Source: Bacillota bacterium (lineage in GTDB: Bacteria; Bacillota; Clostridia; Christensenellales; CALWSW01). From it: a DNA stretch of 6,517 nt. The notes beneath the pieces were generated by a model. That model saw only the letters and a list, made by a program, of their open reading frames with translations. It was not told where the DNA came from and ran no database searches. The stretch covers positions 1-6,517 of the forward strand of contig JAEYFO010000047.1 of the NCBI GenBank assembly GCA_023402915.1, given 5' to 3'. Positions 1 to 5,517 of the stretch are shown piece by piece (the first letter of the stretch is position 1; the number at the start of each line of letters is the position of its first letter). A program made the position numbers and the translations under genes.

Positions 1-455
1 ACTGGCTGCTGCGGTTTTACGGCTTTGAAGCCAAAGAGCTGCTCACGCCCGAGCGGCCGCAGTTCAATCTGCTCATCGATCCCAAATGCCACTGGGCGCT
101 GGCGCACATGGATCGATTCCCCGTGGAGGTGAACCGCGCGCCCTATGAAGCGCTGCTGCGGGTGCCGGGCATCGGCGTCAAAGGGGCGCAGACCATCCTG
201 CGGGCGCGGCGGGGCGGCGCGCTGACGTTTGAGGGGCTTCAAAAAATCGGCATATCGCTCAAGCGGGCGCGGTATTTCATCACCTGCGCCGGAAAAACAG
301 CGCCGGGCGGCATCCTGCGGCCGGAGACGATCCTGAACGAACTGATCGGCCAGCAGGGGAAGGAGCGGATGCGTCTGGCAGACGGCGGCCGGCAGCTGAG
401 CTTTTTGGAGGAGGAACAGAAGCAGGAGGCGCTCAAATGGATCAGCGCGCAGTGA
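1..455 (+). CDS. Putative DNA modification/repair radical SAM protein, C-terminal part (5' end outside window)
   Basis: The reading frame is open from the left edge (first full codon at base 3) to a TGA at 453-455, giving about 150 C-terminal residues. Family signatures are visible in order: WLLRFYGF at the edge, DPKCHWALAH, FPVEVNRAPYEALLRVPGIG, and KRARYFITCAGK. The segment encoded at 153-212 (LLRVPGIGVKGAQTILRARR) is a helix-hairpin-helix, a non-specific DNA-binding element. These match my memory of the TIGR03916 family, a SplB-like radical SAM enzyme thought to act on DNA. The radical SAM core with its CxxxCxxC cluster motif would lie upstream and cannot be seen. The end carries QLSFL (393-407), which resembles a sliding-clamp binding peptide. 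The gene overlaps the next one by 19 bases, so the two are probably translationally coupled. The internal ATG at 108 is not the true start. The family call is confident; the actual reaction is not established. Confidence 0.9.
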   Translation, partial: WLLRFYGFEAKELLTPERPQFNLLIDPKCHWALAHMDRFPVEVNRAPYEALLRVPGIGVKGAQTILRARRGGALTFEGLQKIGISLKRARYFITCAGKTAPGGILRPETILNELIGQQGKERMRLADGGRQLSFLEEEQKQEALKWISAQ

Positions 456-1327
456 TCTACCGCTACGACGGGACGTATGAAGGGTTTTTGTGCGGGGTGT
501 TCGAGGCGTTTTCCAGGGGGGAAGAGCCGTTTTCCATGGTTCCCTATGACGCGCCGGAGGGGATGCTCTTTGAAGAGCGGTGGATCGAGACGGACCGGGA
601 GAAGGCGCGGCGGGTGGCGCGCTCGCTGGGGCCGAAGATCTCGCCGTGGGCGGAAAGCCGGGTGCGGTTGGGCTTTTTGACCTGTCTGGAAAAGAAGGAG
701 ATCTGGCTGCTGCGCTATCTCCGGCTGGGGTTTTCCGTTGGAAAGCGGATCGAAAAAATGCTGACGGACGAAACGGTCCGGCAGGTGGAAAAAGCCGTCA
801 AAACGCTCGAGCGGGAAGCGCACGCCATGATCGAATTTTTACGGTTTTCGGACTATGGCGGGGCGCTGGCTGCGGTGATCGAGCCGAAAAACCGGGTGCT
901 TTCGCTCCTTGCCGGCCATTTTTGCGACCGGTTTCCCGATGAAGTGCTGCTCATCTGGGACAAAACCCACAAGGAAGCGCTGCTCTGGGGCGAGGGGAAA
1001 CGGGTCATCGGGCCGATGGAGGAGTTCGTGCCCCCTGAGGCGAGCGCAGAGGAGTGCCAGTTCCGGCGGCTGTGGAAGCGGTTTTTTGACGCAGTGGCCA
1101 TCGAAGAACGGACAAATCCGGCCTGTCAGCGCAATCATATGCCCCTGCGCTACCGGACGCAGATGATCGAGCAGCAAATGCCCTGTTCGTTTCCGGAGAA
1201 AGAGGCGAAGCGGCGGCAGCTCAGGGCGCGCCGGGCGCAGGAGGGCGTGGAGACAGGGGAAGGACTTTGGCTCCGGCGGGAAGAGGTGCTTCGGCGGCTG
1301 GAAGAAACGGGAAAAACGACGGTGTGA
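437..1327 (+). CDS. TIGR03915/DUF4130-type putative DNA repair protein
   Basis: A protein of 296 residues. It opens with YRYDGTYEGFLCGVFEAF (about residues 8-25), the typical start of the 'probable DNA metabolism protein' family (TIGR03915, DUF4130). The middle holds HAMIEFLRFSDYGG (from residue 129) and GHFCDRFPDEVLLIWDKTHK (from residue 160), and the family's usual C-terminal MPxRY motif is seen as MPLRYRTQM (from residue 235). The family is known for being encoded beside, and sometimes fused to, a uracil-DNA glycosylase-family domain and beside the radical SAM protein found just upstream here. The biochemical role is unknown. The ATG at 437 lies inside the upstream gene; GGAGGCGC at 425-432 serves as ribosome binding site. 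About 50 residues after the usual end are rich in Arg, Lys and Glu (248-296) and look like an extension, possibly helical. No glycosylase domain is fused here, so a separate partner gene would have to lie elsewhere. Confidence 0.88.
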   Translation: MDQRAVIYRYDGTYEGFLCGVFEAFSRGEEPFSMVPYDAPEGMLFEERWIETDREKARRVARSLGPKISPWAESRVRLGFLTCLEKKEIWLLRYLRLGFSVGKRIEKMLTDETVRQVEKAVKTLEREAHAMIEFLRFSDYGGALAAVIEPKNRVLSLLAGHFCDRFPDEVLLIWDKTHKEALLWGEGKRVIGPMEEFVPPEASAEECQFRRLWKRFFDAVAIEERTNPACQRNHMPLRYRTQMIEQQMPCSFPEKEAKRRQLRARRAQEGVETGEGLWLRREEVLRRLEETGKTTV

Positions 1328-1413
1328 ACAGCGAAAAAACAGTATGAAGAGAGGATTTTTTGAAACAGAAAGGCCGGGCGGCTCGTATTTGTATTAAAAG
1401 GGGGAAATCGTAA

Positions 1414-1498
1414 ACGAAAAAGGTCATCCGAACGAACCGGATGACCTGAACGAAGCCCGGAGGCGGTTTTTACCCCGCACCGCCTCTTGTTGGTTGCC
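1414..1498 (-). ncRNA. Candidate stand-alone small RNA, about 85 nt, family unknown
   Basis: Seen in the sequence on the minus strand: an extended -10 promoter (see 1505-1532), a start expected near 1498, then about 11 unpaired bases. A perfect 8-bp hairpin follows (GAGGCGGT at 1486-1479 read 5' to 3' from the plus-strand arms 1460-1467/1479-1486, loop 11 nt), then a short linker, then a perfect 10-bp terminator hairpin with a U tract. No start codon with a ribosome site and useful frame lies within it, and read-through would only run antisense into the upstream DNA-repair gene, so it is not a leader for a gene on its own strand. The 7-mer TTCGTTC occurs twice on this strand, once in the linker (1454-1448) and once in the terminator loop (1436-1430). 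I do not recognise an Rfam family. Alternatives are a structured 3' UTR of the upstream gene on the plus strand, which is less likely because the U tract and the promoter are both on the minus strand. Confidence 0.6.
1417..1447 (-). terminator. Intrinsic terminator of the small RNA
   Basis: Arms 1421-1430 (AGGTCATCCG) and 1438-1447 (CGGATGACCT) form a perfect 10-bp stem with a 7-nt loop. On the minus strand the stem is followed by TTTTTCGTTT. On the plus strand there is an A run before it and no U tract after it, so it works for minus-strand transcription only. Confidence 0.8.
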
Positions 1499-1504
1499 GA
1501 GGTC

Positions 1505-1532
1505 ATTATACCACAGAGGAGCGGGGAAACAA
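1505..1532 (-). promoter_or_regulatory. Extended -10 sigma-A type promoter for the small RNA
   Basis: On the minus strand the -10 box is a perfect TATAAT (bases 1510-1505) preceded by TGG, which gives the extended TGnTATAAT form. Sixteen bases upstream lies TTGTTT (1532-1527), a 4/6 match to the -35 consensus. The expected start is a G near 1498. No protein gene follows on this strand, which is why I link it to the 1414-1498 RNA. Confidence 0.65.
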
Positions 1533-1650
1533 GAGCGGAAAACGGCAAAGCGGCGCATCCGAAAGTGCTGCAATGCAGGCGCAGCGCGGCGGCAACGGCC
1601 GAGGCTGCGGAAAGGAAGCGCAGGACAAAAGAAAGACGGAGGGAAAAAGC

Positions 1651-2280
1651 ATGAAAAAAATCGCTGTGCTGTGGGTCGTTTTGTCGATGATGCTGATAGC
1701 CGCGGGCTGCACGCCGGAAGAGCCGGAAGAACAGTATGAAGCAAAGCCTGTGCTCTATCTTTATCCGCAAGAGCAGACCGAGGTGCGCGTGAAGCTGGAC
1801 TACGACGGGGAACTGCTTTGCACCTGGCCGAAAAGCGACGGCAGCTGGACAGTGCTGGCGCAGCCGGACGGCACGCTGACCGACGAGGCGGGCGAGACGT
1901 ATTCGTATCTCTTCTGGGAGGGGAAAGACAGCATTGCCTACGATCTCAGCCGGGGATTCGTGGTCAGGGGAGAAGAGACGGGCGCGTTTTTGCGCAGGAC
2001 GCTTTCGGCCATGGGGCTGACGCCGCGGGAATACAACGAGTTCATCGTCTACTGGCTGCCGCAGATGGAGGGCAATCCCTATAATCTTCTGGCCTTCCAG
2101 CAGGAAGCCTATACGGCGCACGCGGCGCTGTCCATCGAGCCGGAGCCGGACAGCGTGCTGCGGGTGTTTCTGGCGTGGAAGCCGCTCGAAGCGTTTCAGG
2201 AGATTGCGCCGCAGGACATCGTGCCCTTTGAGCGAAAAGGGTTTGTGGCTGTGGAATGGGGCGGCACGAAGGTCGAATAA
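1651..2280 (+). CDS. Secreted lipoprotein of unknown function
   Basis: A protein of 209 residues. The start is the ATG at 1651, with GGAGGG at 1638-1643 seven bases ahead. An ATG at 1573 in the same frame lacks such a site and would bury the signal peptide. Residues 1-20 are a lipoprotein signal: MKK, a hydrophobic stretch, then IAAGC with Cys20 as the lipidated residue, so the mature protein should be anchored on the outer face of the cell membrane. A short acidic tether follows (TPEEPEEQYE), then a globular domain beginning KPVLYLYP (32-39). Other conserved-looking blocks are YSYLFWEG (84-91), SRGFVVRGEET (100-110), EYNEFIVYWLP (127-137), FQQEAYT (149-155) and FERKGFVAVEWGG (193-205). I recall similar 'KPVIYLYPE' proteins across Firmicutes, all uncharacterised. 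The aromatic, beta-rich composition would suit ligand or wall binding, but that is only a guess. It appears to be a single-gene unit; I could not find a convincing promoter ahead of it. Confidence 0.87.
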   Translation: MKKIAVLWVVLSMMLIAAGCTPEEPEEQYEAKPVLYLYPQEQTEVRVKLDYDGELLCTWPKSDGSWTVLAQPDGTLTDEAGETYSYLFWEGKDSIAYDLSRGFVVRGEETGAFLRRTLSAMGLTPREYNEFIVYWLPQMEGNPYNLLAFQQEAYTAHAALSIEPEPDSVLRVFLAWKPLEAFQEIAPQDIVPFERKGFVAVEWGGTKVE

Positions 2281-2370
2281 GGAAGAGAAGCAGGAAAAAC
2301 CGCGGAAAAGTCTGGTAGTCTGATAAAAGAGGAAAACGGAACGCTGCGGGAGGCGCAGGGAAAACAAAGA

Positions 2371-2393
2371 GGCCGCTGAGTGGATCGGCGGCC
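2371..2393. terminator. GC-rich hairpin, possible terminator after the lipoprotein gene
   Basis: GGCCGCTGA (2371-2379) pairs with TCGGCGGCC (2385-2393), nine pairs with one T-G wobble and a 5-base loop. On the plus strand it is followed only by CGCTTTGCG, a poor U tract. On the minus strand it is followed by TCTTTGTTTTCCC, which is better. It sits 90 bases after the lipoprotein stop, so it may end that transcript weakly, or end an unseen minus-strand transcript. A second small hairpin, CTGCG/CGCAG at 2344-2358, lies just before it. Apart from these two hairpins I see nothing else in 2281-2448. Confidence 0.4.
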
Positions 2394-2448
2394 CGCTTTG
2401 CGTGGTGCGAGGGAAAGGAGAAAAAACAGGAAAATGCGAAGAAACGGA

Positions 2449-2477
2449 TTGCGAAGGCAGAAGTGTTGTGGTATCAT
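2449..2477 (+). promoter_or_regulatory. Promoter of the marR-DUF1538-PII operon
   Basis: TTGCGA at 2449-2454 (-35) and TATCAT at 2472-2477 (-10) are separated by exactly 17 bases, and TGG just before the -10 gives an extended form. The transcript would begin near 2484, about 25 bases before the MarR start codon. This AT-rich block stands out from the GC-rich surroundings. Confidence 0.6.
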
Positions 2478-2481
2478 ATAA

Positions 2482-2494
2482 CTAACAGTATTAG
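2482..2494. promoter_or_regulatory. Palindrome at the transcription start, candidate MarR operator
   Basis: CTAACAGTATTAG is a 13-base inverted repeat with a single mismatched pair (CTAA ... TTAG). It lies immediately after the -10 box, over the expected start site, where a bound repressor would block transcription. CTAA/TTAG half-sites resemble those of many MarR-family operators. Autoregulation by the gene just downstream is inferred, not shown. Confidence 0.45.
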
Positions 2495-2509
2495 ATAAAT
2501 GGAGGAAAA

Positions 2510-2950
2510 ATGAATACGACAACGCTGGCGGAAGAACTGATCTCCCTGCGGGCGGAGCTGAACCATCAACAGGCTGGTGAAGCGCTGACGGAGCTGTCCG
2601 GCGGCGAATATTTCGCGCTGACCCTGCTGCTCCGGAGGGAAAACGCGGCGTATCCGTCGGAGCTGAGCCGGGCGATGCGGGTGAGCACGGCGCGCGTTGC
2701 GGCCATGCTGCGACATCTGGAAGGGCGCGGCTGGATCGTGCGGGAGCATGACAGAGAGGACGAACGGAGAGTGAGCGTGCGGCTCACGGACGCGGGAAGG
2801 ACGCTGATCCAGGAGCGTCGAAGCGCGGCGCTGGCCTGTGTGGCGGAGATGCTTTCCGCACTGGAACCGGAGGAAGCGCGGGAATACCTGCGGCTGAAAC
2901 GAAAGCTGCTGACGGCGGCGCAACAGGCCCGCCGGACAGAGAAAAATTAG
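2510..2950 (+). CDS. MarR-family transcriptional regulator
   Basis: A protein of 146 residues, the normal MarR length. The start ATG at 2510 follows GGAGG at 2501-2505 with a short 4-base gap. The winged helix-turn-helix covers about residues 30-100: FALTLLLRRE begins it, YPSELSRAMRV is the support helix region, STARVAAMLRHLEGRG (59-74) the recognition helix, and DREDERRVSVRLTDAG (81-96) the wing with the family's typical D-x-R pattern. The flanking helices (1-30 and 103-143) would form the dimer interface. MarR proteins bind DNA as dimers and are usually repressors released by small ligands or thiol oxidation. The single Cys110 is in the C-terminal dimer helix, so redox sensing cannot be excluded. 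It is the first gene of an operon with the DUF1538 membrane protein, which suggests that it controls that operon and itself through the palindrome at 2482-2494. The ligand is unknown. Confidence 0.93.
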   Translation: MNTTTLAEELISLRAELNHQQAGEALTELSGGEYFALTLLLRRENAAYPSELSRAMRVSTARVAAMLRHLEGRGWIVREHDREDERRVSVRLTDAGRTLIQERRSAALACVAEMLSALEPEEAREYLRLKRKLLTAAQQARRTEKN

Positions 2951-2953
2951 CAC

Positions 2954-2970
2954 GGGGAGGGACTCTCATC
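2954..2970 (+). promoter_or_regulatory. Ribosome binding site pointing to an AUC start codon
   Basis: GGGGAGGG at 2954-2961 is an excellent Shine-Dalgarno sequence. The only codon in frame at the right distance is ATC at 2968-2970, after a gap of 6 bases. The nearest conventional start, TTG at 2986, is 24 bases past the site and has no ribosome site of its own. The reading is therefore that translation starts at AUC, or that the base is a mutated or miscalled ATG. Confidence 0.6.
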
Positions 2971-4551
2971 AAACGGAAAACAAATTTGAAAAAGGAAGAA
3001 GCGCTGAAGAAACGGGCGCTTTCGCTGGAAAAGCACCGCACGGCGCTGACGGAAAAAATCCGGGAAGCGGCGCTGTCCGTGCTGCCCATCGCGGCGATCG
3101 TGACGGTGCTTTGCCTGTGCGTTTCCCCGGCGCAGCCTGATCTGCTGCTGTGCTTCTGGATCGGGGCGGTGCTGCTGACGGTGGGCATGGGGCTGTTTTC
3201 GCTGGGCGCGGAGCAATCCATGACGCCCATCGGCAACAAAATCGGAACGGCGCTGACCAAAACGAAAAACCTGCCGCTGATCCTGGGCGTGAGCTTTGTG
3301 CTGGGCTTTGCCATCACGGTGGCGGAGCCCGATTTGCAGGTGCTGGCGCAGACGGTGCCCCACATCAGCAGCGGCGTGCTGCTCGTGACGGTGGGAGCGG
3401 GCGTCGGGTTGTTCATGATGGTATGTATGCTGCGCATCCTCAGCGGGGCGAACCTTCGGTGGCTGCTGCTGGGGTGCTATGGGCTGGTGTTCGCGCTGGC
3501 GGCCTTTACGGACCGGGATTTTCTGGCGATCGCCTTTGACGCGGGAGGCGTGACGACCGGCCCGATGACGGTGCCGTTTATTCTGGCGCTGGGCGTGGGC
3601 GTTTCGAACGTACGAAGCGACCGGCAGGCAGAGGCGGACAGCTTTGGTCTGGTGGCGCTGTGCTCCATTGGCCCGGTGCTGGCGGTGCTGCTGCTGGGAC
3701 TGTTTTACGACGGAAGCGGTGCGGCTGCGGCGCTGGAAGCGGCCAGCTATGGCGATACAGTGGCCGTGGGGCGGGCGTTTCTTTCGTCGACTCCGTTATA
3801 TTTGAAGGAAACGGCGGTGGCCATGCTGCCGGTGGTGGGGATATTCCTGCTGTTTCAGTGGACGATGCTCAAAATGAGCAGGCGGAGCTTTTTCAAAAAG
3901 CTCATCGGCATTGGATACACGTTCGTCGGGCTGGTGCTGTTTTTGACGGGCGTGAACGTGGGGTTTTCGCCGCTGGGCGCAGAGCTGGGCGCGGCGCTGG
4001 CGCAGGGCGGCACGCGGGTGATGCTGGTGCCGCTGGCGGCGGTGCTGGGCTGGTTCATCATTTCGGCAGAACCGGCGGTGGGCGTGCTGGAAAAGCAGAT
4101 CGAAACGGTCAGCGCCGGGGCGATCCCCGGGAAGGTCATCAAGCACAGCCTGTCGGTGGCCATTGCGCTGGCAATGGGGCTTTCCATGCTGCGGGTGCTG
4201 ACGGGAGCTTCCCTTCTCTGGTTCCTCATTCCGGGGTATGGCGCGGCGCTGCTGCTGTCTTTTTTTGTGCCGGATCTTTATACGGCCATCGCCTTCGACT
4301 CCGGCGGCGTGGCTTCCGGCCCGATGACGGCCACGTTCATGCTGCAATTTGTGATGGGCGCCTGCCGGGCTGTGGGCGGAAATGTTTTGCAGGACGCTTT
4401 CGGCGCGGTGGCCATGGTGGCGATGATGCCTCTTTTGTCCATCCAACTGGTCGGATTTGTCTATGAACGCAGGGCGAAAGCCGCTGCCGCGCAGCCGGAA
4501 CAGTGGGGCGACTTCGACGTGGTGGAGCTCTGGGAGGAGGCTGCTTCATGA
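2968..4551 (+). CDS. DUF1538 two-repeat integral membrane protein, putative transporter
   Basis: From the ATC at 2968 the protein has 527 residues (521 from the TTG at 2986). A charged N-terminal helix of about 30 residues rich in Lys and Glu precedes the membrane part, which has many hydrophobic segments. Two homologous halves are plain: about 69-215 and 322-466. Each has a Gly-rich opening (TVGMGLFSLGAEQSMTPIG; LTGVNVGFSPLGAELG), an AEP motif (119-121; 367-369), an LRxLxGAxLxWxLxxxYG block, and the signature FDxGGVxxGPMT (190-201; 443-454). This is the DUF1538 (PF07556) architecture. Buried Glu of AEP and Asp of FDxGG repeated in both halves suggest a pseudo-symmetric ion or solute carrier, but no substrate is known to me. 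It follows the MarR gene by 17 bases and overlaps the PII-like gene by ATGA, so all three are co-transcribed. The tail (residues after about 500) is acidic and cytosolic, a possible contact site for the PII-like partner. Confidence 0.9.
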   Translation: MKRKTNLKKEEALKKRALSLEKHRTALTEKIREAALSVLPIAAIVTVLCLCVSPAQPDLLLCFWIGAVLLTVGMGLFSLGAEQSMTPIGNKIGTALTKTKNLPLILGVSFVLGFAITVAEPDLQVLAQTVPHISSGVLLVTVGAGVGLFMMVCMLRILSGANLRWLLLGCYGLVFALAAFTDRDFLAIAFDAGGVTTGPMTVPFILALGVGVSNVRSDRQAEADSFGLVALCSIGPVLAVLLLGLFYDGSGAAAALEAASYGDTVAVGRAFLSSTPLYLKETAVAMLPVVGIFLLFQWTMLKMSRRSFFKKLIGIGYTFVGLVLFLTGVNVGFSPLGAELGAALAQGGTRVMLVPLAAVLGWFIISAEPAVGVLEKQIETVSAGAIPGKVIKHSLSVAIALAMGLSMLRVLTGASLLWFLIPGYGAALLLSFFVPDLYTAIAFDSGGVASGPMTATFMLQFVMGACRAVGGNVLQDAFGAVAMVAMMPLLSIQLVGFVYERRAKAAAAQPEQWGDFDVVELWEEAAS

Positions 4552-5225
4552 ATTATGTGATTTCCATCATCAAACCGGAAGCGCTGGATCTTCTGACGGA
4601 GCTTTGCAGCGAATTGGCGCTGCCGCTGACGCTGGTGCTGCACGGGCGGGGAACCGCCGCAGAGAGTATGCTCGACCTGTTGGGCATTGAATCGAACGAA
4701 AAACGGGTGGTTCTGACCGTGGCGAGCGCGGAGAAAACCAAAGCGCTCATCGCGGCAATGAAACGGTTTTTGCATATCGGCGTGCCGGAGCATGGCATTG
4801 TGATCGCCGTGCCGGTCAAGAGCGTGGGAGGAGGAAAGACGGTGGCATTTTTGAACGGAGAAAACAGGATCGCGCAGGGCGCGCCGTCGCTCAACTACGC
4901 CTATGAGCTGATCGTGGCAATCGCGCGCGAGGGAAGCACGGATCAGGTGATGAACGCGGCGCGGTCGGCGGGCGCGCGGGGCGGAACGGTGCTCCACGGC
5001 AAGGGAACGGGCGCGAAGGAAGCGCCGAAGTTCTATAATATTTCCATCGCGGAAGAAAAGGAGCTGGTGCTCATCGTGGCGGCGGCAGAGCAGAAAAAGG
5101 AGATCATGAAGGCAATTCTTCAAAAAGCCGGGCCGGACACGAAGGCCGGGACGATCGTGTTTTCCCTGCCGGTCAGCGCGGTGGCGGGGTTTGGACTGCT
5201 GGAAGAAATGGAAGCGGCGGAATAA
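4548..5225 (+). CDS. Tandem PII-like protein (two fused PII-family domains)
   Basis: A protein of 225 residues starting at the ATG that overlaps the stop of the previous gene (ATGA); GGGAGGAGG at 4531-4539 is its ribosome site. Ordinary PII proteins have about 112 residues and one domain. Here the fold occurs twice: HGRGT (32-36) with EKRVVLTVA and VIAVPVKSVGG (P89) in the first half, HGKGTG (150-155) with EKELVLIVA and VFSLPVSAVAG (P208) in the second, offset by about 118 residues. The second half begins YAYELIVAIAREGSTDQVM, a typical PII first strand and helix. The segment after HGxGT is short and lacks the uridylylated YRGAEY loop, and the Gly-rich ATP-binding B-loop (GDGKIF-type) is not evident, so this is not a classical GlnB/GlnK. 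PII-like proteins commonly bind nucleotides and gate a membrane partner; the coupled DUF1538 gene is the obvious partner here. The effector is unknown. Confidence 0.88.
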   Translation: MNYVISIIKPEALDLLTELCSELALPLTLVLHGRGTAAESMLDLLGIESNEKRVVLTVASAEKTKALIAAMKRFLHIGVPEHGIVIAVPVKSVGGGKTVAFLNGENRIAQGAPSLNYAYELIVAIAREGSTDQVMNAARSAGARGGTVLHGKGTGAKEAPKFYNISIAEEKELVLIVAAAEQKKEIMKAILQKAGPDTKAGTIVFSLPVSAVAGFGLLEEMEAAE

Positions 5226-5453
5226 AGGAAAGAGTATGCGCGGAAGCGTCTGAAAGGGCGCTGGAAGGGCTATACGTTTGAGGGGATTGCCGAGAGAGAG
5301 AAAAAGAACTTCTGACAGGATAGCGGAAGCTTGTAACCTTTCGCAACAGTGATTTCCTTCCAGGCGGCTCGAACACAGAAGCTCAAAGATCCGTCGGGCG
5401 CAGATGCGAGCTTTCGTCAACGGAAAGCAGGAAAACAGATAAAAAAGGCATAG
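5226..5453. other. Non-coding stretch between the PII-like gene and the terminator
   Basis: I see no plausible gene in these 228 bases: the ATG at 5235 reaches a stop after five codons, and longer frames on the minus strand have no ribosome site and no family likeness. A small hairpin, GCTTTC/GAAAGC at about 5410-5428, lacks a U tract. This is probably the 3' untranslated region of the plus-strand operon. Confidence 0.5.
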
Positions 5454-5498
5454 AAAAAAGCCATTTTCTTCCGAAAAAAGGAAAGAAGATGGCTTTTT
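5454..5498. terminator. Bidirectional intrinsic terminator between convergent operons
   Basis: The arms GCCATTTTCTTCC (5460-5472) and GGAAAGAAGATGGC (5480-5493) pair over 13 positions with one bulged A and one T-G wobble, loop of 7. A-rich sequence (5454-5459) and TTTTT (5494-5498) flank them, so each strand has a stem followed by a U tract. It ends the plus-strand PII-like operon and the minus-strand molybdenum operon, whose last stop codon is at 5518-5520. Confidence 0.88.
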
Positions 5499-5517
5499 GC
5501 ATGGACGCGCGAGGCGT

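Noticed and set aside
1344..1397. Tiny plus-strand frame of 17 codons after the DUF4130-type gene
   Set aside because: No ribosome site and no conserved look; nothing supports translation.
1421..1486. Two consecutive perfect hairpins read as a CRISPR, attachment site or integron element
   Set aside because: The stems are unrelated in sequence, there is no repeat-spacer pattern and no recombinase gene nearby; promoter and U tract on the minus strand explain them better as an RNA gene.
1573..1650. Upstream ATG that would lengthen the lipoprotein by 26 residues
   Set aside because: It would place a basic, Gly-rich stretch before the signal peptide, and the good ribosome site belongs to the ATG at 1651.
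1150..2367. Long minus-strand open frame of about 405 codons opposite the lipoprotein gene
   Set aside because: It is low-complexity Arg/Phe/Ser/Leu sequence with no family likeness or ribosome site, and runs opposite well-supported genes and across the small RNA and promoter; a shadow of GC-rich codon use.
3660..4466. Plus-strand frame of 268 codons inside the DUF1538 gene
   Set aside because: Gly/Arg/Ala-rich out-of-frame translation of a GC-rich membrane protein gene, without its own ribosome site.
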